A stretch of DNA of 64,000 nucleotides from Mucilaginibacter sp. Bleaf8. Its GTDB lineage: Bacteria > Bacteroidota > Bacteroidia > Sphingobacteriales > Sphingobacteriaceae. The DNA is taken from positions 1-64,000 of the forward strand of contig NZ_JAHBBK010000002.1 of NCBI RefSeq assembly GCF_018390515.1, written 5' to 3'. Positions 1-9,139 of the stretch are shown here, one piece after another. Each line of letters opens with the position of its first letter. Position 1 is the first letter of the stretch. Both the position numbers and the translations under genes were made by a program. The notes below the pieces were generated by a model. That model saw nothing but the letters and a program-made list of their open reading frames with translations, did not search any database and was not told the origin of the DNA.

Positions 1-14
1 AACAATAAAAATAT

Positions 15-125
<111 letters not shown>

Positions 126-137
126 CCCTACAAATCC

Positions 138-174
138 AAGCCCCTCTTGCAAAATATGCATCAGGGGCTTTTTG
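138..174 (+). terminator. Rho-independent terminator of the rRNA operon
   Basis: An 8-bp perfect stem AAGCCCCT (138-145) and AGGGGCTT (163-170) with a 17-base loop is followed by a short T run. It lies 13 bases after the 5S gene and fits the end of the rRNA transcript. Confidence 0.85.
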
Positions 175-844
175 CGTCTTGGGGAGGGTTGATTATCCTT
201 TTCAGAATCTTCTCAAACCATTCCCTTTTGTTCACCTATCGCCCGAAGGCGTTAGCTTCCCTTTCCGAAAAGCTTATTTCGGAAAGTCCCATTAATCAAG
301 TGCTGTTGTGTTTTGGTTGTCCTAATAATCTATATACATCTCCATTTCTTTGCCTTTGGCATTTACGGATTTGATGAAAACGTTTTAGATTATCGCAGAA
401 TGAGGCTTCTCTTTTCCTTGATGAATTGTGACTACAGGTAATATCTTTCTGATATTATTAAAACATTCGGTCGTCATTTCAGTCGCCTTTACTCCGGATG
501 TAACCAATTGACGCCTTATAAGTTGATTTAAGTTTTTGATTGTTTTTAAGTGACTGTAAAGAAAGCAAGTAAAATCTTATTATACTACCATATTGCTGAT
601 ACTTCATATCTCAGGAAAAGCTAAAGCAGAGCTATTAAGACTCGAATAATGTGTCAAACAGAATGGTATAAAAGCCGCATACGCTAAGAATCGATCAGCT
701 ACAGCTGAATGATTTATCCAGGGGTTTAAGTAATTGGTTGAAAAGCTAAAGTGAACTATCGTCACACCTGCTTTAATATCGTATGTGCTCCTGGGTAATG
801 CAACAAAGATGTTGTCTATTTGCAAATAAGGTCGGTTTTTGCCG
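175..844. other. Intergenic stretch without a supported gene
   Basis: About 670 bases lie between the rRNA terminator and the aspartyl protease gene. The only open frames are short (75 and 73 codons). They look like no family I know and begin or run in places that do not suit a gene: one starts inside the 5S terminator. I see no tRNA, no strong hairpin and no promoter motif that I would defend. It may be decayed sequence or simply spacer beyond the rRNA operon. Confidence 0.5.
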
Positions 845-1288
845 TTAATCTGAATCTTTTTCGGGTAAGGTTAAGTAAAGTTTTCTACGACCATAATTAA
901 TCACTGCCTGATACTGCATCAATATGTCGCCGCCCAGAACACCCAACACCTGAGGGTGATTCAGTTGAGAATACGCATCGTTAATACTCGATAGGTCAAG
1001 TACGGCCGCCTCAAATTGTGTCATGTATAGTTTCCCTATTTTAAAATCAGGCACTATGGCTGTAAAAGATTGCATGGAAGTGGTACCCAACCCGGCCGAT
1101 AGCTTTTCTGTAGCCACAACCTCAACAGGGCTTTCGGCTTGTAAAAGCATATGATGATCGAATACAGTTTTTGAAGCCCCGGTATCAACCACAACATTAA
1201 ACTGCGTATTGCAAACGGTTACTTTTACAAGGATATGAACGCCGTCATCGTGCAGATCGATTAGCTGGAGGGGGATACTGATTTTCAT
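845..1288 (-). CDS. Retropepsin-like aspartic protease domain protein
   Basis: A 147-residue protein with the retropepsin-type active-site motif VVVDTGAS at residues 32-39, where Asp35 would be the catalytic residue. A second conserved block, LGVLGGDIL, lies near residues 114-122, as in bacterial single-domain clan AA aspartic proteases. Such proteins act as dimers or have unknown substrates. No signal peptide is visible, so it is probably cytoplasmic. A terminator separates it from the tamB-tamL operon upstream, so it should have its own promoter, which I could not identify. The family call is firm; the substrate is unknown. Confidence 0.85.
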   Translation of the reverse strand: MKISIPLQLIDLHDDGVHILVKVTVCNTQFNVVVDTGASKTVFDHHMLLQAESPVEVVATEKLSAGLGTTSMQSFTAIVPDFKIGKLYMTQFEAAVLDLSSINDAYSQLNHPQVLGVLGGDILMQYQAVINYGRRKLYLTLPEKDSD

Positions 1289-1330
1289 GAAAGGGTAAAG
1301 TTAGTAAAACTATGCTTGGATATTAAAAAC

Positions 1331-1361
1331 AAAGCCCTCTCCGGAGTAGGAGAGGGCTTTT
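1331..1361 (-). terminator. Terminator of the tamB-tamL operon
   Basis: A perfect 12-bp stem (1331-1342 with 1349-1360) with a 6-base loop. Read on the minus strand it is followed by a T-rich stretch. It lies 24 bases beyond the tamL stop and separates that operon from the protease gene. Confidence 0.85.
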
Positions 1362-1383
1362 ATATGATCGTTATAATGACTGA

Positions 1384-3642
1384 TTAGAATGGATAACCGA
1401 TAGCTAAGTTGAAAACCATTTTATCGTAATTCACGTTCGGGTTGCTTGCGGTAAATGGTTTCAGTACAGGGAAACCAAAGTCGGTACGCAGTACCAGCAC
1501 GCTGGCATCAAAACGTAAACCGAAACCAACGTCGGCAGCAATCTGGCTCAAGAAGTTAGGGCCAAAGGTACCGCCTGCCTGATGCGGTTTGGCATTCCAG
1601 ATGTTACCGGCATCGGCAAACAAAGCACCATACACGATGCTGAATAAATGCGGACGGTATTCCAAACTTGCTTCCAGCTTTATATCGCCCGATTGGTCGG
1701 CAATGAAGCCATTGTTGGTAGTGATATACTGCGATGGGTCAACACCACCCGGACCTATTGAACGTGCCCGGAAACCTCTTAAACTGTTAGCTCCACCAAT
1801 AAAGAACTGCTGGCTGTAAGGCAGTATGGTAGAGTTACCATAAGGTAAACCTGCACTGGCAATAAACTTCGCTGCTATCTGGCTTTTCAGGCCAACTTTA
1901 TGAAAATAACGGATCTCGTTCTCCAGTTTTATATACTGGTTAAAGTTGCTGCCGAACAGTTTTTTAGATTTACCTGCCAAAGTATCGGCGCCCATTATTA
2001 AACCCGAAATAATGCCCGAGGTGCTTATACGGCCATTGTAATAAATCGTGTTGGTACGGTAAGTTTCGGTAGTGTTAGTATAGGTATAGCTATAGCTTGG
2101 GCCGATGGTAAACTGAGGGTCAATAACGTGTTTTAAAGTAGGGTTACGGGTAACCTCAATGTTATTGGTATAAGCCGTGTCTACGCTTGCAGGTTTTACA
2201 TAAGTAACGTTAATCAGGTTCAACTCATGCGATTTGTGTACGCTTTGTTTCCACTGATAACCAAATGAACCGTTAAAAGAGTTCAGGTTATACAGGCCGC
2301 TACGGTTCACAATTGAGTAACCTACTGATAAGTTGGTACGTGGTATGTAAGCGTTGTCGGCCTTAAAATTGAACGGACTGATAAAGCGAGGCCATGATAG
2401 GGTGGTTTGAATACCTACTTGAGACAACGCATGACCACCACCAAACTGGCCGGATATCTGGCCGTCGGTACTACCAAACAAAGTAACGGTTAAAGCTTCG
2501 GCACCTTTAAAAGCGTTGCGGTTGCGCCAGTTGATATTTACCTGCGTACCGTTGTAGTTAGCCGAAGTTGTACGGCCTAATACGTCAAACGATAAAGACT
2601 TACGTGGATACTGGGTCAGGAAATAAAATGCATTCAGTTTAGCTGAATCGGCAGTGGATACATCATCAAAGCGGTTACGCACAAACTTGAACGGACCTAA
2701 CTCAATAAAACGGTTCAGAGAGTTGTTGTGATCTGTACGGTTATAAACCTCACCGGGGTGCAGCAAAATAGTGTTCTTAAACACAAACGGCCTCACCGTA
2801 TGGCGACGGTCAATCACATGGTACCAACGGTATTTTTCGGCCGAATCCAGTTTTAAAGCGGTGTCGCGCAGGGAATAACGTGGATAAACATAGATGTCTT
2901 TTATTGAGTAAACACGGCGGGCACGGTCGCTTACATCATCTTTTACTTTTACGTAAGCATCAACCTGATGGCCTGCAATGGTACTATCAATACGTACAAT
3001 CAGGTTTTCGGGAGCAAAGTAATAAAAGCCTTTTTCTTTCAAGCGGGCGTCAATGCGCACACGTTCAGCTTTGATCGCATCCAGGTTATACTGATCGCCT
3101 TTTTTCAATACAGAACGGGCTGATGTGGCTGCTATGGCAGTGTCTAAAACATCTTTACTGGTAGGGAAGATGATATTACGGTATTTGTAAGATGGCCCGG
3201 TGGTAACTGTGTATACAGCCTTAGCCACTTTCTTTTTACCTACTGTATCGCCGGTTACCTGCGCCTGGAAATAGCTGCGGTTTTGTAAACGGTTTTGCAG
3301 AATTGAACTGTTTTGAGTGAGGTCAACAGCGCTTACCAGAACAGGCGGTTCGCCAAATTTAGTGTTAAGCCAGTGTTTTAAACCTTTGGTTTTGGTCGTG
3401 CGGGTTTTTTGATAAACCCATAGCTTAAAACGGAAAGGCCCAATTTTACCGTTCGGTTTTGGTCGCAGCAAAGCCTGCAGATCACTCTTCAGCAGGCTTT
3501 TTTCATTTTTAGGAAGGTCTTTGTCAGTAATATCTATTTCGCCTCCTGTGTACAACTTTTGCCCGGCGGGCAAATCTTTAGTTGTACTACAGGCCGAAAT
3601 AAAAGTAGCAAGAATTAATAATTGCGCTAAATTTTTATTCAT
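1384..3642 (-). CDS. tamL: TamL-type BamA/TamA family outer-membrane lipoprotein
   Basis: A 752-residue protein with a lipoprotein signal (hydrophobic segment, then ISAC with the lipidated Cys at 18), an N-terminal half with POTRA-like sequence, and a C-terminal 16-strand Omp85 barrel. The conserved barrel motif RGF appears in NSLRGFRARSIGPGG, and the protein ends in a beta strand with a terminal Phe (IGYPF). In Bacteroidota the lipidated TamA homologue is called TamL and works with TamB in outer-membrane assembly. The gene starts 4 bases after the tamB stop, so the two are an operon read tamB then tamL. The Omp85 assignment is firm; the TamL name rests on the lipobox and the tamB neighbour. 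Confidence 0.9.
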   Translation of the reverse strand: MNKNLAQLLILATFISACSTTKDLPAGQKLYTGGEIDITDKDLPKNEKSLLKSDLQALLRPKPNGKIGPFRFKLWVYQKTRTTKTKGLKHWLNTKFGEPPVLVSAVDLTQNSSILQNRLQNRSYFQAQVTGDTVGKKKVAKAVYTVTTGPSYKYRNIIFPTSKDVLDTAIAATSARSVLKKGDQYNLDAIKAERVRIDARLKEKGFYYFAPENLIVRIDSTIAGHQVDAYVKVKDDVSDRARRVYSIKDIYVYPRYSLRDTALKLDSAEKYRWYHVIDRRHTVRPFVFKNTILLHPGEVYNRTDHNNSLNRFIELGPFKFVRNRFDDVSTADSAKLNAFYFLTQYPRKSLSFDVLGRTTSANYNGTQVNINWRNRNAFKGAEALTVTLFGSTDGQISGQFGGGHALSQVGIQTTLSWPRFISPFNFKADNAYIPRTNLSVGYSIVNRSGLYNLNSFNGSFGYQWKQSVHKSHELNLINVTYVKPASVDTAYTNNIEVTRNPTLKHVIDPQFTIGPSYSYTYTNTTETYRTNTIYYNGRISTSGIISGLIMGADTLAGKSKKLFGSNFNQYIKLENEIRYFHKVGLKSQIAAKFIASAGLPYGNSTILPYSQQFFIGGANSLRGFRARSIGPGGVDPSQYITTNNGFIADQSGDIKLEASLEYRPHLFSIVYGALFADAGNIWNAKPHQAGGTFGPNFLSQIAADVGFGLRFDASVLVLRTDFGFPVLKPFTASNPNVNYDKMVFNLAIGYPF

Positions 3643-3646
3643 TGGT

Positions 3647-6600
3647 TTAGTGTGAATCGTCTGTGGTTTGCTTAGGCTCCTCAGCCGGTTGGTTTTGTTC
3701 TTTATCTTTTTGTTCCTGTTGTTGTTTTTTCTCTTTTTCTTCTTGCTTTTTCTGACGTAATAAAGCTTTGTCTTCGCGGCTGTTTTTCGAGAAGATCTCT
3801 TTAAAGCGGTTATAATCTACGTTTAATGAGAAGCCTACCCCTGTTTCAATTACCTGGCCTTGAATTACGATGTACTGATCGCGACGATAAGCACGCAGCA
3901 TGTAGCGGCCATCCTTGGTCAAGCGGTAATTCAGGTTTACGTTACCAGCAATCGTGCTTGATCTTTGTCCTGGCTGCTGCCTGCCTTCCAATTGGAAGTT
4001 GTTACCCACGGTAACGGTTAGCCTGTCGTTCAGGAATCGTTTGGATAAACCCACATTAAGGTCGGTTCGGTTTTGTTCCGTACCGGTTGAGTAGTCTTGG
4101 CCCGATTGTAAGTCAAAGTTCAAATCTACACCGCCAATAAAGTCACCGGCAAGTTTATTTAACTGATTAGATAATAAACCGCTCACACTATTACGCACGG
4201 CACCTTCTACACCGGCACTTCCACCCTGGCTTTGCAGCGGGTTATCGCCAATAAAGTGGCCTAATACCAGCACACCCAGTACTTGTTTATTCAGCTCGTT
4301 AGGGTCACGTTTAATCTGATCCAGACGGGTGTTCACATTATTAACCACATCTTGCGGTACGGTATAATTGCTATCCGGTAATACGATATCGAAACCGATT
4401 TTAGGAGTCAGTAACTGGTCGGTTAAGTTCAGGTTGATATAGAACGGCAGCTTTTGTTTGTAAACGGTACGTTGTGCGTCTGTTCCAGCCAACTGATCAT
4501 CAACCAGGTCGATAGGAGGTACGTTGGCAATATAAAACGCAGTTAAGTTGATGTTGGCGCTGGTTGGGTCGCCGGTCCAAACAATTGTACTACCTTTTTT
4601 GAACTGGAACAGGCGGTTAACCGGTCCGTAAGATAATTGGTAAGAACCTTCGTTAATTGTATAAGTACCGGTGAGGTTGATTTTGCCGCTTGGGTCAATA
4701 CCTGCTTCCAGTTGCGCATCGCCTTTAATATGCACCACATCGCCGTTACGCTCATCAATCACAATGTTAAAGTTAGCGTTTTTGCTCACCTTTAAGGTTG
4801 CGGTAACGTCCATACCATTAATGTCTGATTTGCGCAGCGAATCCAGTTGTTTGGCCAGTAAAATAGAGTCGAGCTTTGGTGCGTCGGCGTCAATAAATTC
4901 CACTACGCCTTTACGGTCTTCAATGCTTGGATCGGTGGTAGGCAGCACAAAGGTCATGTCGGTTTTGTCGTTCACGGTAAGGGAAGCATCAACCACTGGC
5001 TTATTCATATCCCCGCGTATTTTGATGCGGCTATCGATGTACAGCTTGCCGTAGAAAAGCTTGTTATCGGCACGTGTTGAGTTTACCGCACGGAAATCAT
5101 CCGTTCTGATATCCAGGCCAAACCTAAAGTCGGTAAATGTTTTAGTATAAACTCCGCCACTGATGATGGCTTTATTGCCGGTCGAATCTACCAACGTAAA
5201 ATCATTGAACATCACACCCTCATCATTAAAGCTAATTCGCTCATCAGGCATGGTGAAGTAAGAGTTCAGCATGGATACATTGAAGCCAACCTGGTTAAAG
5301 TTTACATCGCCCCGAACCTGTGGTGTTGATGTGGTACCACTAATTTTAAGCTGACCTGTGATATTACCTTTTGCATTACGAATATTACCAAAGCTAAAAC
5401 CTTCAATACTCTTCATGCTTAGGTTGGCAATGTCCAACGTCATGTCCATACGGCCTGCCGGGGTGCCGGTGTAATACAAGCCGGTGAGATTAACCTGGTT
5501 ACCTTTCCCCGTGATCCGTACATCGGCAGCATAAGCATTGGCTGTCTGGTTGTTCACTTTTACAGCAATGTTACCTACGGTATCGCCTTTAAAACTAAAG
5601 TCGCCAATATTCATATCGGCTATAAAAACAGGTGATGCCTGCAGGTTGCTCACATCGGCACGGCCGTTAATGGTACCGCCTACCAACAGCGAATCTTGCT
5701 GTGCCAAACGGGTTAGCGTTTCAATATGAAAGTTGGTGAACTGTACATTGACTGGCGCATTGGGCTGTTGTGGTGTGCTGTTTACGCTTAGTATCTGGTT
5801 ATTGTTGCTGATGGTAAAATCGCGCGCCATGATACCGCGGCTACCAAACTGCAGGGCATTATTCTGGTTAACGGCCCAGGTCATGTAATCGAGCAATAAG
5901 CCGTTTTGTAAAAAGCTGAACTGGTAAGCACCCGGCAGTACACTAAATATACCGGCTATACGGTAGCGTTCTTTTTGTGAAGCATCGCGTATTTGCAAAC
6001 TCAGGTTCAATTTATCATTCTGGGCATTACCGGTTATGCTTGGGTACAGCAGTTTTAAGCTACTGCCGGCTTGTATCTGGTCAAAGGTTAAGCCGTAATT
6101 TAATGCATTGTTCTGGGTATTGATGTTCAGTTTACCATTGCTTACTACGTTAGTGCCGTATACGATACGCGGCATGGTACCATTCACCAGTAATTCGCCT
6201 GTTTGGCTGTTGAACCTGCCGTTAATCAATATCGGATCCAACTGTTTCAAATCGGGTGCAAACTGTGTAACCAGCGGCGTTTTTACCAGTCGCAGGTCAA
6301 AGTTGAATTGCTGTGCCGGATAAGCGCTGCGCGCAGTAGTTTTAGCCGTACGGGTAGCTGGTGCACCACTGGCTAAAGCCATGTTAAAATATTTATTGAT
6401 GTTATCCTGTAAAGCAGTACCAATTTGCGTAAGCTGATACTTACCGTCCAAATGTGCATTCAGGAAAGGTGTATGCAAACGCAGGCTGCTGCTATCGGCA
6501 TTGGCGGTAGACACGGCACTTATGGTATCAATCTGAATCCGCTGGCCTTTATTTAACAGAATCATATCCGTTAGCATTACGCTACCGTTCAGATAATCCG

Positions 6601-8884
6601 GGTCGGCAGTTGGCAGGTTGGCAACCAGCTTGCCGTGAAAGCGCATATCGTCTTTTACAAAATGCAGTTTTTGCAGGTTCACGCTATCCACCAGTACCGT
6701 TGCCTTAACAGATGGATATTTTTTATTCATGTTAGCCTTGGCATCCAAACTAAAGTTAATGTTCGGATCGCGCATACGGGCAGTGGCCACGTAAGCGCCA
6801 TTGCGGGCACTACCTTTGGCAGCCAGGTTGCGGTAGGTATAACCTTGCACCTGTGCACTGATTACATTGGCCGCAAACTGCAAGTTCAGATTTTTAGGAT
6901 CGGCACCTGCACCTTTAATGTCGGCAGTAAGCGTTAAGCGACCTACCGTTTTAGGTTGTTTGGTTAACGCACCTACATTCAGGTTATTTACTTTGGCTTT
7001 GGCATTGTAGGCAATGCGTTTCATATCCATGGCATTACGTACGTTTGCTGTAACATCAGCAGCACCATAGCTTGAACGGAGGTTGAGGCGGGTATCAAAG
7101 GCCTGCATACCGCCTTTAAAATTGCCTTTCAGGTTTATGTTTTCCGGGATACTCACCGTGGCCGGAATGGTACCTCGGGGTGCCAGGCGGTAAATATCAC
7201 CGCGACTGGTATTAAAGTCGGCAATGTTTACATCAAAATAGGCCTTATTTACATCAGGCAGGCCTTTTAGCGTAGCCGATGTTTTAATATGGGTATTTGA
7301 TAACCCGGTAAGCTCAAAATTATTGATGCGTAAGTTATTCACCTGTCCAATCACCCGGCCGTTGATTCGTATTACCGAACCCGGCGAGCTTTTAAAGGGC
7401 TCCATAGAGGCCATCGTAGGCATTAACAGTAAAACATCGCGCAAGCCCAAACGGCTGCCATCTAAATTGGCATTAATGCTCAGGCGGCCTATATCTTTTG
7501 TAATGGCATCTATAGAAGGGTAAGCCACTTCTACATTGCGTTGTAATACGGTTTGCGGAGTAGCAATATATAAATCTTTCAGGGATGCATTTTTAGGGCC
7601 GTAAAAGAATGCTGTACGGGCCTCTTTCAGGTTAAAGCCGCTTTTATCGCTAAAGGCAATCTGGTTAATTTTACCCGAGGTACTATCTGTACTGTAGTTC
7701 AGGTTCTCGATATCAACAGTCAGCCCGTGAATGTCCATGTGACCGAAATCCAGACCGCGGCGTAGCGGAGCCTGTGCGTTGTTGTCGAACTTAATATCGT
7801 TGTTGGCTAAGCTAAGCTTACCTAAAGTCACTGCCCAGCCCTTGTTGCTTTGCGGTGGGGTAATCAGGGTATCTAACCTCTTTGCTGTCTTTTCAACTGC
7901 TTTTTGTACGGTTTCCGGCTTAGCTAAGGTTAGGCCTGCGCGCGTATCATTCAGTTCAATACTTTTAATGCCTACTTTCTGATTCTTGAGATCGATAGCA
8001 TCCATCTCTACCAAAAACTTACCCAGGTTTACCTTGCTCTGCATCTCTTTGGTGCGGTAATCCACGTTGATCTTAGATACGTCTATAGTACCCAGGTTCA
8101 AGGTCATGTTCATGGGTTGGGTAGCGGTATCAACAGTTGCAGCCTCGGCAATGGATGAGCCAACCGGCGTTTGGATAATGCGTGCATTCACATCCGAAAG
8201 GTTTATTTTCGGGATAGTGAACTTCATTTTATCCATGTCAAAATCTTTGATGCGGGTATCAAAGTGGCCAAGCAAAAATTTAACATCATTGCCTGTGATA
8301 ACATCTTTATAAGTAACGTTAATACGATCAAGGATAATCTTATCCAGCGAAAACTTCATGGTTGAAGTGGTATCGGTAGGCTTCGGTTCCTTTTTTTGTT
8401 CGCCGGCAAAGGCTCTAATAATGTAATCGAAGTTAAAAGTGCTGTCGGCACCACGGCTTACTTTGGCAGTAATGCCTTGCAGGTTAATTTCATTTACCTC
8501 AACTTTACTGTCAAGCAGTTTTAGCAAACTGATGTCAACTTTTAGTTTGTCGCCGGCAATTAAGGTGTCGCGTTTCTGGTCTTCAAAGTAAACATCTTCT
8601 AATACCAGTAGTTTAGGCAGGCCGAGAGTAATGTGGCCAATTTCGACTTTGGTGTGTATTTTTCCTTCTAAAAAGTTTACCGCTTTATTTTTAGCAAACT
8701 GTTGTACGGCGGGAACTTGTATCAAAACGAATACAAGTAGCACCAGAAAAATGACACTCGCAATTATCCAAAGTATGGTTTTTAAAGCTATACGTCCAAA
8801 TTTTTCCAATTTATGTAAGTTTTCGCAGGGTGAAGAATAGAGTTGTATTTGATATATACAAACCGTGTGCCTCCGGCTTGTCAA
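3647..8884 (-). CDS. tamB: TamB-like translocation/assembly module protein (DUF490)
   Basis: A very large (1745-residue) protein with one N-terminal membrane anchor near residues 34-56, a long series of beta-strand-rich AsmA/TamB repeats, and the C-terminal TamB (DUF490) domain near residues 1200-1650. A charged Gln/Lys/Glu-rich tail follows. TamB-like proteins form a periplasm-spanning groove, thought to move lipids or assist barrel assembly with the Omp85 partner encoded 4 bases downstream. The start is uncertain: about 25 residues before LEKFGRIALK are unlike the family, and a TTG at 8809 is an alternative start. No clear -7 box supports either. Confidence 0.9.
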   Translation of the reverse strand: MTSRRHTVCIYQIQLYSSPCENLHKLEKFGRIALKTILWIIASVIFLVLLVFVLIQVPAVQQFAKNKAVNFLEGKIHTKVEIGHITLGLPKLLVLEDVYFEDQKRDTLIAGDKLKVDISLLKLLDSKVEVNEINLQGITAKVSRGADSTFNFDYIIRAFAGEQKKEPKPTDTTSTMKFSLDKIILDRINVTYKDVITGNDVKFLLGHFDTRIKDFDMDKMKFTIPKINLSDVNARIIQTPVGSSIAEAATVDTATQPMNMTLNLGTIDVSKINVDYRTKEMQSKVNLGKFLVEMDAIDLKNQKVGIKSIELNDTRAGLTLAKPETVQKAVEKTAKRLDTLITPPQSNKGWAVTLGKLSLANNDIKFDNNAQAPLRRGLDFGHMDIHGLTVDIENLNYSTDSTSGKINQIAFSDKSGFNLKEARTAFFYGPKNASLKDLYIATPQTVLQRNVEVAYPSIDAITKDIGRLSINANLDGSRLGLRDVLLLMPTMASMEPFKSSPGSVIRINGRVIGQVNNLRINNFELTGLSNTHIKTSATLKGLPDVNKAYFDVNIADFNTSRGDIYRLAPRGTIPATVSIPENINLKGNFKGGMQAFDTRLNLRSSYGAADVTANVRNAMDMKRIAYNAKAKVNNLNVGALTKQPKTVGRLTLTADIKGAGADPKNLNLQFAANVISAQVQGYTYRNLAAKGSARNGAYVATARMRDPNINFSLDAKANMNKKYPSVKATVLVDSVNLQKLHFVKDDMRFHGKLVANLPTADPDYLNGSVMLTDMILLNKGQRIQIDTISAVSTANADSSSLRLHTPFLNAHLDGKYQLTQIGTALQDNINKYFNMALASGAPATRTAKTTARSAYPAQQFNFDLRLVKTPLVTQFAPDLKQLDPILINGRFNSQTGELLVNGTMPRIVYGTNVVSNGKLNINTQNNALNYGLTFDQIQAGSSLKLLYPSITGNAQNDKLNLSLQIRDASQKERYRIAGIFSVLPGAYQFSFLQNGLLLDYMTWAVNQNNALQFGSRGIMARDFTISNNNQILSVNSTPQQPNAPVNVQFTNFHIETLTRLAQQDSLLVGGTINGRADVSNLQASPVFIADMNIGDFSFKGDTVGNIAVKVNNQTANAYAADVRITGKGNQVNLTGLYYTGTPAGRMDMTLDIANLSMKSIEGFSFGNIRNAKGNITGQLKISGTTSTPQVRGDVNFNQVGFNVSMLNSYFTMPDERISFNDEGVMFNDFTLVDSTGNKAIISGGVYTKTFTDFRFGLDIRTDDFRAVNSTRADNKLFYGKLYIDSRIKIRGDMNKPVVDASLTVNDKTDMTFVLPTTDPSIEDRKGVVEFIDADAPKLDSILLAKQLDSLRKSDINGMDVTATLKVSKNANFNIVIDERNGDVVHIKGDAQLEAGIDPSGKINLTGTYTINEGSYQLSYGPVNRLFQFKKGSTIVWTGDPTSANINLTAFYIANVPPIDLVDDQLAGTDAQRTVYKQKLPFYINLNLTDQLLTPKIGFDIVLPDSNYTVPQDVVNNVNTRLDQIKRDPNELNKQVLGVLVLGHFIGDNPLQSQGGSAGVEGAVRNSVSGLLSNQLNKLAGDFIGGVDLNFDLQSGQDYSTGTEQNRTDLNVGLSKRFLNDRLTVTVGNNFQLEGRQQPGQRSSTIAGNVNLNYRLTKDGRYMLRAYRRDQYIVIQGQVIETGVGFSLNVDYNRFKEIFSKNSREDKALLRQKKQEEKEKKQQQEQKDKEQNQPAEEPKQTTDDSH

Positions 8885-9109
8885 GGGCGATTAAATGCCG
8901 TTTGTAACTCAAAACTTACAAGTGCCCAAAATGTTTTCCTCTAACAATTGAGGTGTGGTGCATAAGGCCGGTTTGCAAGAATTAGCTGTCAGTTTTTGTA
9001 AAATATATAAACGCCTGATAACAAGACCGGCTCTTAAAAGAGCTGTGTAATATGACATAAATAAAAGTCTTGACTCTTGTTTCTTGCCTCATGGCTCTTT
9101 TCTTTTTCG

Positions 9110-9117
9110 TAAATTTG
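9110..9117 (+). promoter_or_regulatory. Probable -7 box of the dnaE promoter
   Basis: TAAATTTG matches the Bacteroidota sigma-70 -7 consensus TAnnTTTG exactly and lies 22 bases before the dnaE ATG. A weak -33 element (CTTG, 9083-9086) sits about 23 bases upstream, slightly far. Confidence 0.5.
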
Positions 9118-9139
9118 TAATGCTGAAACGGATTTAGAT

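Noticed and set aside
147..374. 75-codon open frame after the 5S gene
   Set aside because: Its start lies inside the rRNA terminator and the translation shows no family or signal pattern.
604..825. 73-codon minus-strand frame 20 bases after the protease stop
   Set aside because: The translation has no recognisable motif and its composition is unlike a gene, so it remains unsupported.
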